DNA of 64,000 bases from Planococcus citri (taxonomy: Eukaryota; Arthropoda; Insecta; Hemiptera; Pseudococcidae), in NCBI RefSeq assembly GCF_950023065.1, contig NC_088678.1, positions 16,110,580-16,174,579 on the forward strand. Direction: 5' to 3'. The position numbers and the translations under genes were made by a program. Positions 1-13,002 of this stretch are shown in pieces (the first letter of the stretch is position 1; every line of letters starts with the position of its first letter). Below the pieces are notes generated by a model. That model ran no database searches. It was not told the origin of the DNA and saw only the letters and a program-made list of their open reading frames with translations.

Positions 1-1298
1 AAATCGTGATACCTGTACGTAATTTCCAAGAACCAACATGGAAATACAAATTAATTCAGTTCGCGTCTAATGAACAAATTTTATTGCTTGGTGCCTTGTT
101 TATGTGAACACGATCACAATTTATTGAAAATTGGGGAAATAGTTATTGATTTGATAACAAACACGAACGTTTTATTTTCGCAATAATTTCGATAAATTTA
201 TTAATTTACATTAGATTCATCAGACGGAGAAATGGATACGTTCCTATAATCGAACCTGTCTAATGAATTTCAGACACACGAACGATGGCATTTCTGTTTT
301 TTCGGTAAGATGATGCTGAGGACACAAATTCCCATCTTTTTAGATATTATTCATTAAAGTCGAATTTGGGAGCTCAATTTTGACATCCCTATTATAGGAT
401 ATAGTTTTGAAAATTCATTAACATTTTCTTCACTAGTTCTTACGACTACCTATTTATCAAGAACCAAACTGGAACACAAAGTTTTATTGTGTCCATTCCA
501 GTAGCGCATTTTCATAATTTGTTCAAACCTACTTGTTCAGTTTATGGAAACGAAATTCCAAATTGCAGTTTTCAAGCACTCTTTTGTACCCAATGGACCC
601 ATCCCTTGGGGCAGAATACAAAAAGAGGAAATTTGAAGTGTAGGAATGGGAATTTAAAAATTACAACTCCACGCACGATAATTCTCCAACACGCGAATTA
701 TTTCATTCCTAGAGCAATTTAGATTGAAGCTACGTTTTTGAATCAAGAATTCGAGAGGTGAAATGGAGATACTCATTTCATTCCTTTCAGAATATACATA
801 TTATATCTATTGAATTACGAAATTTGGAGTGGACTCAATCAAACATTAGAACATCTTGGATCCGAAAATGGAGTTCACTCGTTTATTTGGAATTGAACTC
901 GTAGGTATGTACTTATGGAACAGCAATTTTGAGACCCTACTCGGATGTTCGTTCCTGGGGCAAATTTGGACCACTGTAACAAGTTCAAATTTGGGAAAAT
1001 TTGTTCTATTCATATCTAGACTGATCATTTATATTGATTCAATCTATTATTTCTGGTGATCAACTTTGCCACTCTAGGTAAATATTTTCGTTGTGGAAAT
1101 TTACGATTTTCTTGGAGTTGGGATATCAATCACGAATATTTGCGACACATCAGATACCAATGTCATGGTGAGCATTGCTATTGGTAATTGCATTATTTAT
1201 GATTTGCACGACTTCTTGACAGAAATTCCATTTTTTGCAAGTTTGAGCCTGAAATTCTTGTCTGGACCAGACATGTCGTTCTATTAGATAATGATGCT
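1..1298. other. AT-rich stretch, no gene recognised
   Basis: I see no convincing coding region, RNA gene or element boundary here. The open frames present are shorter than 80 codons and have no recognisable motif. Confidence 0.5.
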
Positions 1299-1900
1299 AT
1301 TTTTAAACCCTTTTAGCGGACCATCACGAATGCATCATTGTTATCTGATTAATTACGCAAGTTGGCGCTTCGTTATGTCGTTATCTACCCAATACGAGGT
1401 AATGTACGTAAGATGAAAATAGCCTGGGAATTTCCAACATTTTTTCACAACCTGTCGCGAGTACGTATTGTTTATCAACCCTTCGCAACATGTTACAACA
1501 ATCACTATGTATTGCATTGTTTTGTGGGAAAAACCAACGACACCCTTATCTGTGTTTGAATTTATTTTTAGCCACAAGATAAGCATTTTGCATCCCTTAT
1601 CAAGATGTTTCCCATTGTATTAATTTTATTGGATTTTCCCAACTATGCTATTTTTAGCCAACTTGCCATGACCTGTCACAAAAATTGATTCGTTATCAAC
1701 CCTTACATAGGAATGCAGACACCCTTATCTTAGACCTTTGCAGTATCGCAAGCTATTTTTAGACTGTCTAGACACCCTTATCTCAATTGATAAGGAGATG
1801 ATCAGATACTGACACGAAAGGGTAAAATATTGCACATTCTTGTATACGAATTAACATCCCCACTCTGGAAAAATCGCGACACACCCCTTTTAGCGGCTCG
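1299..1900. promoter_or_regulatory. Cluster of CCCTTATC / GATA-like motifs in a degenerate repeat
   Basis: The string CCCTTATC (a GATA-type site on the other strand) recurs near 1545, 1593, 1727 and 1772, with further TTATC or GATAAG sites near 1351, 1380 and 1575. It alternates with CTATTTTTAG near 1300, 1563, 1650 and 1752, and with CCTTTTAGCGG near 1307 and 1885. The clustering is visible directly. It could be an enhancer-like block, for example an old LTR U3, or simply a decayed tandem repeat. No linked gene can be named. Confidence 0.35.
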
Positions 1901-2000
1901 GTTTTCAACTGAAATCGTATGAACAGTTGAACATGTAGCAAATTTTCATTTTTTAACAGGAAAGATCATTATCGATATGGTACGGGGAAGATATCTCCAA

Positions 2001-2215
2001 TTTATCCTACTAGTAGAATAAAACACTACTTTATTCACTCTCGCTAGTCGCTCGAGTGATCTAATGCGCGTTTTCTTCCCACGTTTGGATAAAATATGTT
2101 ATTCAACTAGTGAAATAAAGTGATTTTCGACGATTTTTAATTACTTCCCTCGCTCTGCTCGGGAAATAAACCTCAAAAATCTTCAAAAATAACTTTATTT
2201 TACTAGTAGGATAAA
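2001..2215. mobile_element. Short foldback / MITE-like element
   Basis: The ends at 2001-2022 and 2194-2215 are inverted repeats of 22 bp with one mismatch, centred on ATCCTACTAGTA. A second inner inverted pair surrounds CACTACTTTATTCACT near 2023-2040 and its counterpart near 2108-2124. There is no coding capacity. This fits a small non-autonomous DNA transposon; the superfamily and target-site duplication are not clear. Confidence 0.5.
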
Positions 2216-3465
2216 ATACCATTAACTACACCATTTAACGCCACTTTGATGTCATCGGCAGTTTAAAGAGGGAATATTATACCCAACTACACGTTATCTT
2301 TATTTACTCGCAGAGGATTGAGACGTCGATTACGAAATATTATGCAATTATGACCGCGCATTGTTATCCTGATAACTGACCCGGTACAACCTCGTCGCAC
2401 ACACGATTTACCAATATTTCGTGGTAGTTATTCCGATAGTTTGAGGTACCTACTTAAGCTACTAGTATTCAATACGTTCCTGACGTTCATTAAGCTCGCA
2501 CCTCCACTCGAAAGGAATCTTCAGTTCTGTACAGAAATTGATACATTTCAATTTTGAATTTCCATTTCGAACTTCGGAATAAGTATTCAACACCAAATAT
2601 TTCGTAATTATTCATTTATATTTTGGTGATATTATTTCGTCCGAAACAATACTCATGTATTGAAATACAGATTCGACTCATACGCAGATAATCCACTCGA
2701 AATACAAGCCCTGCAACTTGAAGTAATTTATTTTTGTATTTTCGTATTACCTACCAGCGGCGAGGACCTGCAAAGAGGAATAATCAAAATATTAATTGTG
2801 ATTCATCAACGGAGATATTGATTTGGATTTACTTGTGATAACCTTATCCAATCATTTTCTTATTAATAACAGCACTCTTTGCAATCATATTATTTCTCGG
2901 ATATCTTGAGGAATAAGTGCCGTTTAGTTCTCCAGGTTTTTCTGAAACATCATACGAAAATACTTTCCCAATTGATTAAAATAAAAAAAAAAAAAGGAAA
3001 AACAGAAAAAACTTAATTATTGGGCGTTTTATGCTTCTTAGCACTCATCAAGCTTGTAGGTATTTCTGAGTGAATATTTGCTACTTGTACCTACTTACTA
3101 TTAAAACCTCATAGTTTTGGCTTTGCGGCGTTATTTCCGAATCAAGTACACAGGCGAATTTTGGAATTATGCATTGAATATTGTTCTTTATTCAGCATAG
3201 AATTATAATTACCCTGTCGGAAATTCGGAAGAATAATAACGGCATTGGTATTGTGAACCTTTTCAAACGAAGCATTTACAAACAGTGTTTTTGACAATAA
3301 TCCATTGTTGAGGAATTCTGTGGCGAATCTTCAGTACTGTTGCTGAATTTTCTGAAATATTATACGGAAATTATTCCTGAGTTTCACTGATTTGGTGTCT
3401 TATTATTCATCATCATATTAATTGTATCTATTTTTATTTTTGTCTATTTTTGTTTTCTTCATATA
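2216..3465. other. No gene recognised
   Basis: AT-rich sequence with an A run near 2985-2995. No open reading frame or motif here can be supported. Confidence 0.4.
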
Positions 3466-3796
3466 ACGTAGGGTCCTGTTATTCCTTGGTAGATCCATCC
3501 ATTCACTTCAGTTTTCACCAATGTGTTCCTTCACAATTTTCTAAATTATCTGATGCAATTATTTATATTTTTTAGCTTTGTTTTAAATTCATTTATATAT
3601 TTAATTATTTACTTATCTATTTTAGTTTTGTTGTTTTTCTTCCCTCCTCCAATTTGTAAAATTTTATTTCAATATTTACTGTCGAACATTGTTACCATGG
3701 AGGCCTCCTCGCTCGCGCAATGGCGCATTGGGGGGGATATTTTACATTTTGTAATTTGAAATACTGTTTTAATAAATATTGATTGATTGATTGAAT
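3466..3796 (+). mobile_element. Possible 3' tail of a truncated non-LTR retrotransposon
   Basis: A T-rich stretch leads to a short GC-richer block (near 3698-3735) and then to AATAAATATTGATTGATTGA, a polyadenylation-like signal followed by a short TTGA/TGAT simple repeat near 3768-3796. A 3' UTR-like segment ending in a tetranucleotide repeat is typical of some LINE-type 3' ends. No reverse-transcriptase sequence is visible, so the call rests on the tail alone. Confidence 0.35.
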
Positions 3797-3929
3797 TGGT
3801 AATTAATCGAACACCTCGCATTATTAGAGCGCAGCTTTCTAATCAATAATTATAACTTTAAGAACTTTTACCAATTAATAGAAGAATATTTGAACTTTTT
3901 GCAAATTTATTCATAAAATCGACTCGAAA

Positions 3930-5282
3930 ATGAATAAAGGTAGTAAAGGACGCAGCCGAGGAGGTAACGAAAATATCAATATGAGACCTATTTCTCCTGA
4001 AATACGATCTCTTTGCTCAGGACAACAGTCTAAAACTCAGCAACACGTTCCTCAAATTTGTACATGCGCCTATGTTTGCCAAGACGCTAATTTAGACCCT
4101 TTGACTCGAAGTATTGAACAGAGTATTTCTTCAAATAAGACCTCTTCGAATCCGCAACCTGCATTAATTCGTTCACGTCATGAAAGCCCTATTATTTCAA
4201 ACATTCAAAGGGACAAACTTCCCATGTTCCCAGCTGGGGCAGCTGATGAATTAAATATTTCCTTGAAAAACTCGACATTAGCCCTTATAACATCCGTTGA
4301 ACCTCGTCAACTGAATGAAGATCTTTCTTCATTCAACAATGAAAGAAATGAAGAAAAGGAAATAATGGAAAGATACTTAGCAGAAGTACCAGCTTCATAT
4401 CGTTGGGAAAGAATTTTTTGCTCGATTCCTGAATTTAGCGACGACCTTCCACCTCCAGCAATAGGAAGACGAAGAGTGAATACTCATATTCCTCAACAGT
4501 CGCCAAATATTGAAAATACTCGAAGGAATGATCAAGAGAACAATAATATTAACCCTTATGAAGAAGAAGAACGTGCTGATCGAAGTAATGAAGTTCATCT
4601 CAACAAAGAAGGTGACGAGGTGTCGAATGAAAAACACTCTGTTCAAGATCAACAACCTCAGGAAACAGAACAAACATATTTTTTTGATCCGATTGATCAC
4701 GATGCTCCTTTTGAAGAATCGCAAATCGAAGCATATACCATCCCTTATGATGACCATTTATCAACCACTCATATGAAAGGAATTGTTAATTGGTTGAAGA
4801 AGGAAAAATATGGTTGTATGATGAAAACTCGATCAATTCAAGAACGAATCAAAGAAGTTGAATCTGCGATTTCAACAACCAGAGGAGACTTTGAAGATTT
4901 CTATTTTACTATTCAGGAAAATCGTACCGAAGATCATAGCAACTGGAAACAGTATTTCAATGGTGAATTCCGTAAATTTACTTGGAGATTTGTCGCTATA
5001 GATAAAATGCTCAAAAGTCTTCTTGAAGATTGCATAAATATCACAAATGCTACGCAGAATGCCGAAAAATCAATAAACAAACTTACTATCGCTGTTTATA
5101 ATCTTTATTTTTATAATGCACATGGGAGGTATCCAGATAATATTCAAGAAGAAGAAATTCCAACTTGTCCTCTATCATTTCTGAAAATCGGCGAAAATCA
5201 CGAAAATCGCAATTTATGCAATAATGAAGATGGAATTAATCCTGAAAGGCGTAATTGTGATCAAGATCGCAGAGATTTATGA
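3930..5282 (+). CDS. Gag-like protein of a third related element, intact ORF without capsid part
   Basis: A 450-codon ORF starting at ATG 3930. The first 250 residues are low-complexity and rich in Ser, Asn, Gln and Glu. Residues about 265-390 align by eye with the two other Gags in this window: a short segment around IVNWL is followed by TTRGDFEDFY (residues 316-325), matching KTRRDVNQIY in the Gag at 30389-33019 and RTRGDLETIY in the broken Gag near 51320. A helical, coiled-coil-like stretch follows. Unlike those Gags it stops before any capsid segment (the KSYK-LR-SF region). It has no zinc knuckle. The frame is open even though the next 7.7 kb is badly decayed. It may be a truncated gag that is still intact by chance, a gag split by a lesion, or a retained host copy; the sequence does not decide. 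Confidence 0.65.
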   Translation: MNKGSKGRSRGGNENINMRPISPEIRSLCSGQQSKTQQHVPQICTCAYVCQDANLDPLTRSIEQSISSNKTSSNPQPALIRSRHESPIISNIQRDKLPMFPAGAADELNISLKNSTLALITSVEPRQLNEDLSSFNNERNEEKEIMERYLAEVPASYRWERIFCSIPEFSDDLPPPAIGRRRVNTHIPQQSPNIENTRRNDQENNNINPYEEEERADRSNEVHLNKEGDEVSNEKHSVQDQQPQETEQTYFFDPIDHDAPFEESQIEAYTIPYDDHLSTTHMKGIVNWLKKEKYGCMMKTRSIQERIKEVESAISTTRGDFEDFYFTIQENRTEDHSNWKQYFNGEFRKFTWRFVAIDKMLKSLLEDCINITNATQNAEKSINKLTIAVYNLYFYNAHGRYPDNIQEEEIPTCPLSFLKIGENHENRNLCNNEDGINPERRNCDQDRRDL

Positions 5283-8200
5283 ACGCGATATTGATATAAT
5301 TTCAAGCTGTAAATTTGTGGTACTCGCAATTACGAATTACATATAACGAATGAATTTAAAACGAAGTACAACGAAGCATATGTGCCAAAAATATACCTCC
5401 GAATGCATCCATTTTGGTCATATGACAGCTTGAAAGGAAACTTACTCATTCGATTCCTAAAAGAAACTCACTTGGGTGAATTTATTACAATTCATTTAAA
5501 ATCATACCTATTGTTTTAAATTTTAAACAAAACCCAAAGTTGAGAAGAAAATAAAAAAAAAAAAAAATAAATAAAATTATTTTAAAAAAAGTAAAAAAAT
5601 ATATGACTAGAACCTGCTCGCTGGCTTATATGGGAATTACTATTCGTAATGCTCCTTTTGCTCGATTTAAATATTGGACTCCTGAGAAAGAGCATGTAAA
5701 AATCACTGCACTCAAGGTTAGAAATTCGTTCAATTTTGGGAAGTTAAGTTAAATAAAATGATAACTTATATCAGCATGAAGAATGACACGATTATAATAC
5801 ATTATTGTGTCTATTTTCTACACACATCCCATATATTTCTACATGATTGAACAGGATTTTCATATCTTGATACTAACATCGTTAATTTCCTGGATAATTA
5901 ATTCAAAACAACGAAACGAAAGATGGAAAAGCATCAGCTGCCAACATTGAAGATTACTATACGTATCGTGACGATTTCATGTGCAACGTATAGGGTGATA
6001 TATAGCATAACAATGCAAGAATTTATTCCGTAACATCAAATTTGGATACCCATTCTTCAATGTAACCTGGTTCGAAATTATTAGAATGGTATCATATATT
6101 TGTGGACACCGATCCGCCGAACTAGATACTCATTCACACAATTTTCATAAGAATACTCACAGATGTAAAAAATTCCCCATCTACAGCGGGAAAAATCGAT
6201 CCCTTCTTGGAGATATAATTATTCAATTATTATCCTATGAAGAATACGTATGCTGGATCACCTTATGAATGAAAAATTGTTTAATTCCACCAGACCAACA
6301 TTTCTGGCAAAAATAGGTATTATTTCTAATACGAGGCTGAGCTACCTATTTCCATCTTCAATGAAACGCAGGATTAATACATGATCGAATATTAAAAATC
6401 AGGAAATTAACGTGAGTCCCGACATATTGATTAAATGTACGAATTTGAACATTTTTTATCAGTGCTTACTTTCGAGCAGTATGGAAAATCGAATGACTCC
6501 AAACCCCGGCCATAGCAGCGGAGCAACTTGACCACCTCAGTATAATTAATTTTGAATATTTTTGGGATTTTCATTCCCCACCGGTGAATTCGAAAATATT
6601 GGGTATTATCCATTATTACACCGTAAATTTAAGATTCCAGAATCAACCATACCCCAAAAGGATCAATATTGATGAAAGAATTGGAGCATGAACTCAAAAA
6701 AAGTGAAATTTACGATACAGCATGTCATATTGTCTCTCAGAGACTACCTGAATTGTACAATTCATTGGTCAATATTGATTATGCGAAGAAACATCTCAAT
6801 CAAATGTTTACGACCATGGTCAATGAAAGATTACAGGATACCGTGATATAATTTCCATACATTCAGCCAAAATTCGAATCGCAAACGACAGTTATGGTTA
6901 CCAGGTGGTATGATTTTTTCTATGTTTTCCAAGATGTGCGTGCAGTGCTCAACACACAATTATTTATTGAACCTACGCTACCATTGATTGTTTTCTGAAT
7001 TCCAAGAATCCAACACTTGGGACAGAATTCGATGTATTCATAAATAAATTGGATAATATTAGAAGAAAAATCGAATATTACTTCCTTAATAACACCGGAA
7101 ATTGAATTTAGAAGGAAATTATCATTCCTGAGTCGTATTTGCGATCTTATGTGGCAAGTATTGATTGATTATGGGAATACTGGGGACCAATCAGAAATTA
7201 TTGACTAGGCATCAGAGGTACCTATTGGTTGCTCAGCACAACAGAGCTACTTACGAAATTACTACCTACTCAACTTCCTAAATTAGTTAATTACATTGTT
7301 TCGTTATAAACAGACTGCGCTCAAATTAATGTGAGAATCAATTAATGAACTCGAGAGAACAAGCAGCAGTTCTGAAACACCAACTAATTCTAGATTTATT
7401 AGAAGTTGATAAAGTATACCTTTAAATTCCATTGCGACGCGGTTGATTACAGCTCCTATCCCTGGAGGAAAATTTCGGCACAGGGAACCGCAGACAGCAA
7501 TCTCTACTATTCTGTTTCCATGAAATCACCATTTCAGAAATCTGGAATTAACCATCTAGGTATAGGTATCAAAATCTCGATTAATTAGCAGTCAAATGAT
7601 AACAACTAATACCTACCTGCGTAATTGCATTACGACTTAGAAATTTATCCTGTCCAACAGAATGAGATGCTGGAATGGTTATAAAATGACGCCTGAAGAA
7701 ACTGCATTATTATACTGCGATCTTATTTGGCTGTTTCATTTCTTTTGGTTCGTTCTCATAATTCCTTCAATTTGGAAAACCGATTCCATTAATCTGAAAT
7801 GTACGTGAACATTTGAACATATTTTAGTCCACGATGCCTATTTTTATAAGATCTCATGGATAGGCTCGTTATTAACCCGTATACCCTGACACAATTGGTC
7901 GAAGTTTGTCTATAAAATTATAATTCACGTTTTCTGATCAATTAATATGTTTTTGGCTGGTTGGCTCATTCGTTATTGGATTCATATCAAAGTGAATCTG
8001 ACTATCATTCGCCGAAAATTCGATCACTAATTATTCAACTGGATATTTAGGTTTAACTTGCGAGTGAGTATTGATACCGTTTATTTTTGCGTAATTAATT
8101 CAAAGTGACGAAGAAAGGCTGGAAAGCGAACACAACTGCATCCACCTATTACGATTGTAAAGATGATTTTGCTCATAAGGTTCGGGATGGTGCTGAATGG

Positions 8201-11200
8201 AATAACACCAATATAATCACACCATGAAGATATACCTTCTGGCGACCTCCTTATGCCGAACAAAGTTCAATCCTAAAATGTATTCGTTTTCGTCAAGTCC
8301 GCAATTTGAATAATAATTTTGCAAATATGGACCGGTAGTATTGATTTCCATAACTCCCCAGTTAACAATTTGGAATTTTCCAATCGAAGAGATTCAATTA
8401 TTTGATTCCTGACCACTTACTACCTGAAGTTGTACCTACACGAAATGTAATTATTCTGCCTCGGAACTCATTTCGTATACTTATTTTGACTAATCAGATT
8501 CCATCAATTAGTAGAACTAAACTTGGGCCTATAGTGGCGGAAGTTTGATTCTCGTATTTGTTGTTGTGAAGAGAAGTATTTTTTCGGCGACTCCATCTGA
8601 TCAAAGTTCATGATCATCTGACCACTTTGATTCAAAAAATAATGAACGTTTCAATTTCCAAATTGACCCAAGAAAGAATCATTCCACCGAAAATTTGTCC
8701 GTTGGATTATTCTGCCGTATATTACAGTCATAAATATTGAGCGATGACATTATTTTGATGAATACTATTGTTCCCGCAATCATCACAAAATCACCAGCTC
8801 ACATATTATGAATTGATAATCATTCAATTCGATCATAGACCTATTATTCCACGTCAAAAATCAAGTGATGATAATTAAGTGTGCATCACTCAACTATTCC
8901 AACAGTGTAGTATTCATTCAAGTTATTCGTTCTGAAATAGGTACTGATAGACATATCATTACACTGTTATTATGTGCTATTTAATCGTTTGACGTATTTT
9001 CGGTTGAGGTTTTCTCTGTGTTCAATCTTGAGAGTCATAGAATTTTAGCACGATTGCCGATATGGAGGTACTTACGGTCTGTACTTCTTTTCACGATTAC
9101 TCTTCTTTTTGTGACTTCAAATGGTACAGTCCTGCAATCTGGATTTTTGCTGATGTTCAGGAAGACATGGAATGACGAAATACGCAATTACTTCCATTTC
9201 AAAATTTGACAATTATTTATTAAAAGATGGGTATCTTTTCACGCTCTAAAGGGTTATAATCAGATAGAAGCCGCCAATTACGTAATTCAACTTTGTATTA
9301 TAGTTCCTTGATTTGTTTTCCGCTATGCATTTGCATTAAAAGGGGATACGGTATTTTTTGGCTGAGATCGATAAAAATTCTCACTGTATTTATTAAGCCT
9401 ACTCTTATTCTCGAAAAGTGATGCCTTCCCTTCGAGGCTCACATTACATTTATCATTACGTATCCCCCATATTATGATTTATTTTACCTTGATTGGAACT
9501 CAGTCCTTAAAATGCAGGCTCCAGAGGAACCCAGCCAATTTTGAAGGAAGAAAGAACTTTGTCTGCAAACCATCCACAGAATTGTGTATTAAATTTATTG
9601 CTTTTCTGAAAAACACAGACGAAAATTGACGATTAATAACCCGATCAAAGTAAATTCAGAGCAAATTTGAAATGCATAGGAATGTGTTAAAGAGAAGAGC
9701 ACTGAACTTTTCAATTATTATATCTGAACCACGCGAATCCTTGCTTTCCAAGTTTTCAAGCTAATATTTAAAGATATGTTTTCGAAGTTTCCCTAAAGAT
9801 TTATTGGAGACGAGGTGAAAAGGGTTCGAAAATTACAAAGATTGATTGGGCCATTTGTGATCACAGCTCATACTGGTCAAAATCGTTACAGAATGGGAAA
9901 TATTAATAAATACGACGGGCGATTAATCAACATTTGCCGATTATCGAATTATTCTAATTTTTACCATCCTGAGCAATTACATAACGAATCGATGTTACAC
10001 ATCAATTATCGGTCCTTATGTATCAGAATTCCTCAGTCCAAGACATGAAGAACAATTGGATGTATTTATTATGAAAACCCTACCATGGAGAGGAATTTCG
10101 AAAATTCTATACCTAATCTATGATGACGATGGATTTTTGGATACATCAAAAATCCATAAATTCAGTAATTTTTTATATAAAACCCTCCAAGTTGAAACTG
10201 AATGGAGTAATTTGAGCATATATTCGATCTATTGGTGGTTCAAGATTATTACGAAGTTCTCTGTGTTCCTTCTCTCATGTCCATGTTGAATTGTTTGCCT
10301 TCCTTGCTGCAGATATTGCTTCTTTCTTCCGAAGCCGATGCCATAATTTGCGTATAATAAAGAAAAATTTTGAAATAGGATTCAGATATCTATGGCAGTG
10401 TTGATCTCGATAATTTTATGTTCTTCGGGGTAAAATTAAAATTTCAATCTGCCTCAGCATTACATCCAGTTCGACGAACAGAATTTGCTTTAACCAATGG
10501 ATCCTTCATTTCTTAAAAATACCCAAATAGTGAAGGATACTGATGAGAAGATTTTTTGAAAAACTTACCTTGGATTTCCAGTTTATCTAGATCAACGGTA
10601 CTGCTACTGAAATTGATTTATTAACGACGATGTGAGTTTTATGACCATTGATTGCCTCTTGACAGACCTGTCAAATCCCAACCATGAATGACGAGTCATC
10701 CAAATCTAAAAATAAAGTTGATGAGGAGATTAAGCAGTTCTAATTTATATCGTAACTAGCTGCTGGTTATTAATAATTATATTATTATAAATTTATTCCA
10801 TCCTCATCCTTTTATTGACGACTCTGACGTAAGTTATGACAACATAAAAAATAAAAAATTAAATAAAAATTAAATGTCATTACTTCGACGATTGCTGCTG
10901 ATTCCGGAACTATTCGTCATGATTCTCCTACTCGAATTTGTAGATTGAATCGAATACAAAAAAGAGAAGAAAGTGTGTTAGTTTTGGTGAAAAAATGATC
11001 TTACCACTAAGATCAAACACCTCTGATAGAAACTATCGTACCTGGTTGGAAGGTGAGATGAAAGACACTGACAATTATGGACCGGCTGAAATTAATTCCA
11101 GAACTTACATGTCGATCCCGCTCCTGGGTGACCATCATTGTATGGAAAACCATTTGAAACACCTTCATTCTTCCACCAGCAACTAACCTGCAAATATCAA

Positions 11201-12882
11201 AAAAGTATTACGATTCATTACGATTCAATTATTTCTACATGACGAATACATACCATGATGAATTGAGGTTCAGCATTTCTGTAAAATATTTTGTATTCTT
11301 CCTATAATTAGTTAAAAAAAAAAAAAAAAAAAAAACATATAAATAACATAATAAAAAAAAAAATTAGAGATTTATCAATTATCACTACCTATTATATTTT
11401 TCATCCAACCAGAGGTTATTATTTTTTAGTTATAATTTTTGATTTTTATTCCTTCTGGCAGTTATTTTTATTTTTTTATCAATACCTACTCTTTTTTTCG
11501 TTTCCTTTTTATTATTTGCAAACTTACATAGTAAAATGAAAAGAAGCAAGAAGCAGAATAAAATTCACTTTTATTATGCTTCGATCCATAGGAATTTACT
11601 TTATTTAAGAATTTACTGCATAAAACGCCGGAAAAATATCCTATGGGCTATAAGATTCGTATTACAATGGTGAAATCCAACAATAATGAATTGATTAATG
11701 CTTTTGATTAGCTAGAATTTGCTCTACTCGTAATTGGCGATTTATTGAATTTTGCGCGGGGAGAATGATCCATTCTCTTCCAGAATAAGTATTATTAAAA
11801 TCTTGAAATTGGAATCTATGGCATGAATCTTCTCGAATATATCTTTTGCCAGTTATGCAGTTACAAAATACTTCGTTATTTTGAACTCCTGTACAAAACA
11901 CATCATTCCAATTGAAGGTTCACAGCAAATTCGATGTATAACAAGTTCACCTTTATCCCAAGTTTACCATTAATCAATTTAGAGCGCCTTATTGCTGAAA
12001 GGAGATTTCTTCAGTTACCAACGGATGTATCTTTACCATTGCATTATTTTATTAAGGAAGGATGCGATTAATCTCGGAAAGTTATGCAGAATTAAAAATC
12101 ATAATTACGAAACTGTTGCCTTACCACATCTGATTGGCTCGCATTATTTCATATTTATGCAGAATGAGAAAAATCCACTTGTTACAAGAAGATTCCCAAT
12201 ATTCTCGAATTACAACGGGAAGCAAGTTGGACATATTATTATTCATTCCATAAAATGAAAATTCAAGCTATGACAGTTTGTCACGAGCCAATCATTTGGC
12301 GATCTCATAAGTCTCTGATATCTATCTATGACACAGTAGATACTCGTGTCTCACGACAGTGGTAGGAATTTTTTGTTGGTTATGAATTGATCTTTCCTTT
12401 TCTAAAAAATACAGGTAAAATATAATTATTTTGGATTTCATGTTCTCTTATATAACCATGTTTTTGTTTTTTATTTTTTATACTTTTTCTTGAGAATACT
12501 TTTGTAATATTTTTCTACTTACTTTATAATGTTATACTTACCTGTTTATTTCAAGATGTGTAGTTTCTAATTTTGAAATTTATTTTCTTCTATTTTCCTT
12601 ACAAGATGTCTTTTGTTTTTGCTTTTTATCTGTAATTTTCACACGTTTTTTTTTAATTTACGTTTTACATTTTTGAACTTACTGTTAAGTTGTATTTTTT
12701 CTCTTTTTTATATCTTGACAATTTTTTGTAACCTTTTTTCATGTTTTTGCAGTTTTCCATGTATTTTTTCTTTTTTCTTCTCCAGAAGTTGTTTTCTTTT
12801 TATTTCCGTTCAGTCTTCCGGCTTCAATCATTCGTTTGCAGCTGACTTCTAGTGCATAATTACGCTTATACAATACACTACA
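5283..12882 (+). pseudogene. Decayed internal region of a Ty3/gypsy-like retroelement
   Basis: No ORF above 90 codons occurs in 7.6 kb. The interpretation as a dead pol plus accessory region rests on three anchors: a Gag-like ORF just upstream, an integrase GPY/F relic near 9.8 kb at about the distance from gag that it has in the element at 15881-35209, and polypurine-like tracts plus an LTR-like block at 12.88-14.5 kb. A segment near 5600-5710 reads as an uninterrupted 35-residue peptide but has no family match I recognise. I could not find the reverse-transcriptase motif, so most of this tract is unproven. Confidence 0.4.
9797..10048 (+). pseudogene. Relic of integrase C-terminal GPY/F module
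   Basis: The frame opens after a TAA at 9794-9796. It reads RFIGDEV, then RLIGPFVITA, then NRYRM, then INICRLSNY. This is the usual order of the C-terminal module of Ty3/gypsy integrases: an F-x-GDxV strand, the GPF core, an N-x-Y strand and an INV-R-L-Y ending. The first in-frame start is GTG at 9815, so the piece is not a gene by itself. It is the clearest surviving part of the pol that once followed the Gag-like ORF at 3930-5282. Confidence 0.55.
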
Positions 12883-12894
12883 AAAATCGGGGCA
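12883..12894 (+). other. Polypurine-tract-like motif, first copy
   Basis: AAAATCGGGGCA. The same core, AAATCGGGGCA, recurs at 12990-13000 directly before the LTR-like block, and in reverse complement at the 3' LTR of the element at 15881-35209. Confidence 0.45.
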
Positions 12895-12989
12895 ATGGTA
12901 GTGCTGGATATTCGCAATATTTATTATTTCTTTTCTCCAACTCTACTGAGGATTTACGTAGCATATTTTACTCCGCTCATTTGTTACCT

Positions 12990-13000
12990 AAATCGGGGCA
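12990..13000 (+). other. Polypurine tract next to LTR-like block
   Basis: AAATCGGGGCA lies two bases before TGTAGAGGGAG at 13003. The younger element has the same arrangement: AAATCGGGGCAA followed by TGTAGTGCGAG on the minus strand. This supports a 3' LTR starting at 13003. Confidence 0.5.
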
Positions 13001-13002
13001 TT

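Noticed and set aside
4395..4757. 120-codon ORF on the minus strand inside the Gag-like ORF at 3930
   Set aside because: Antisense shadow of a low-complexity coding region; no domain and no start context.
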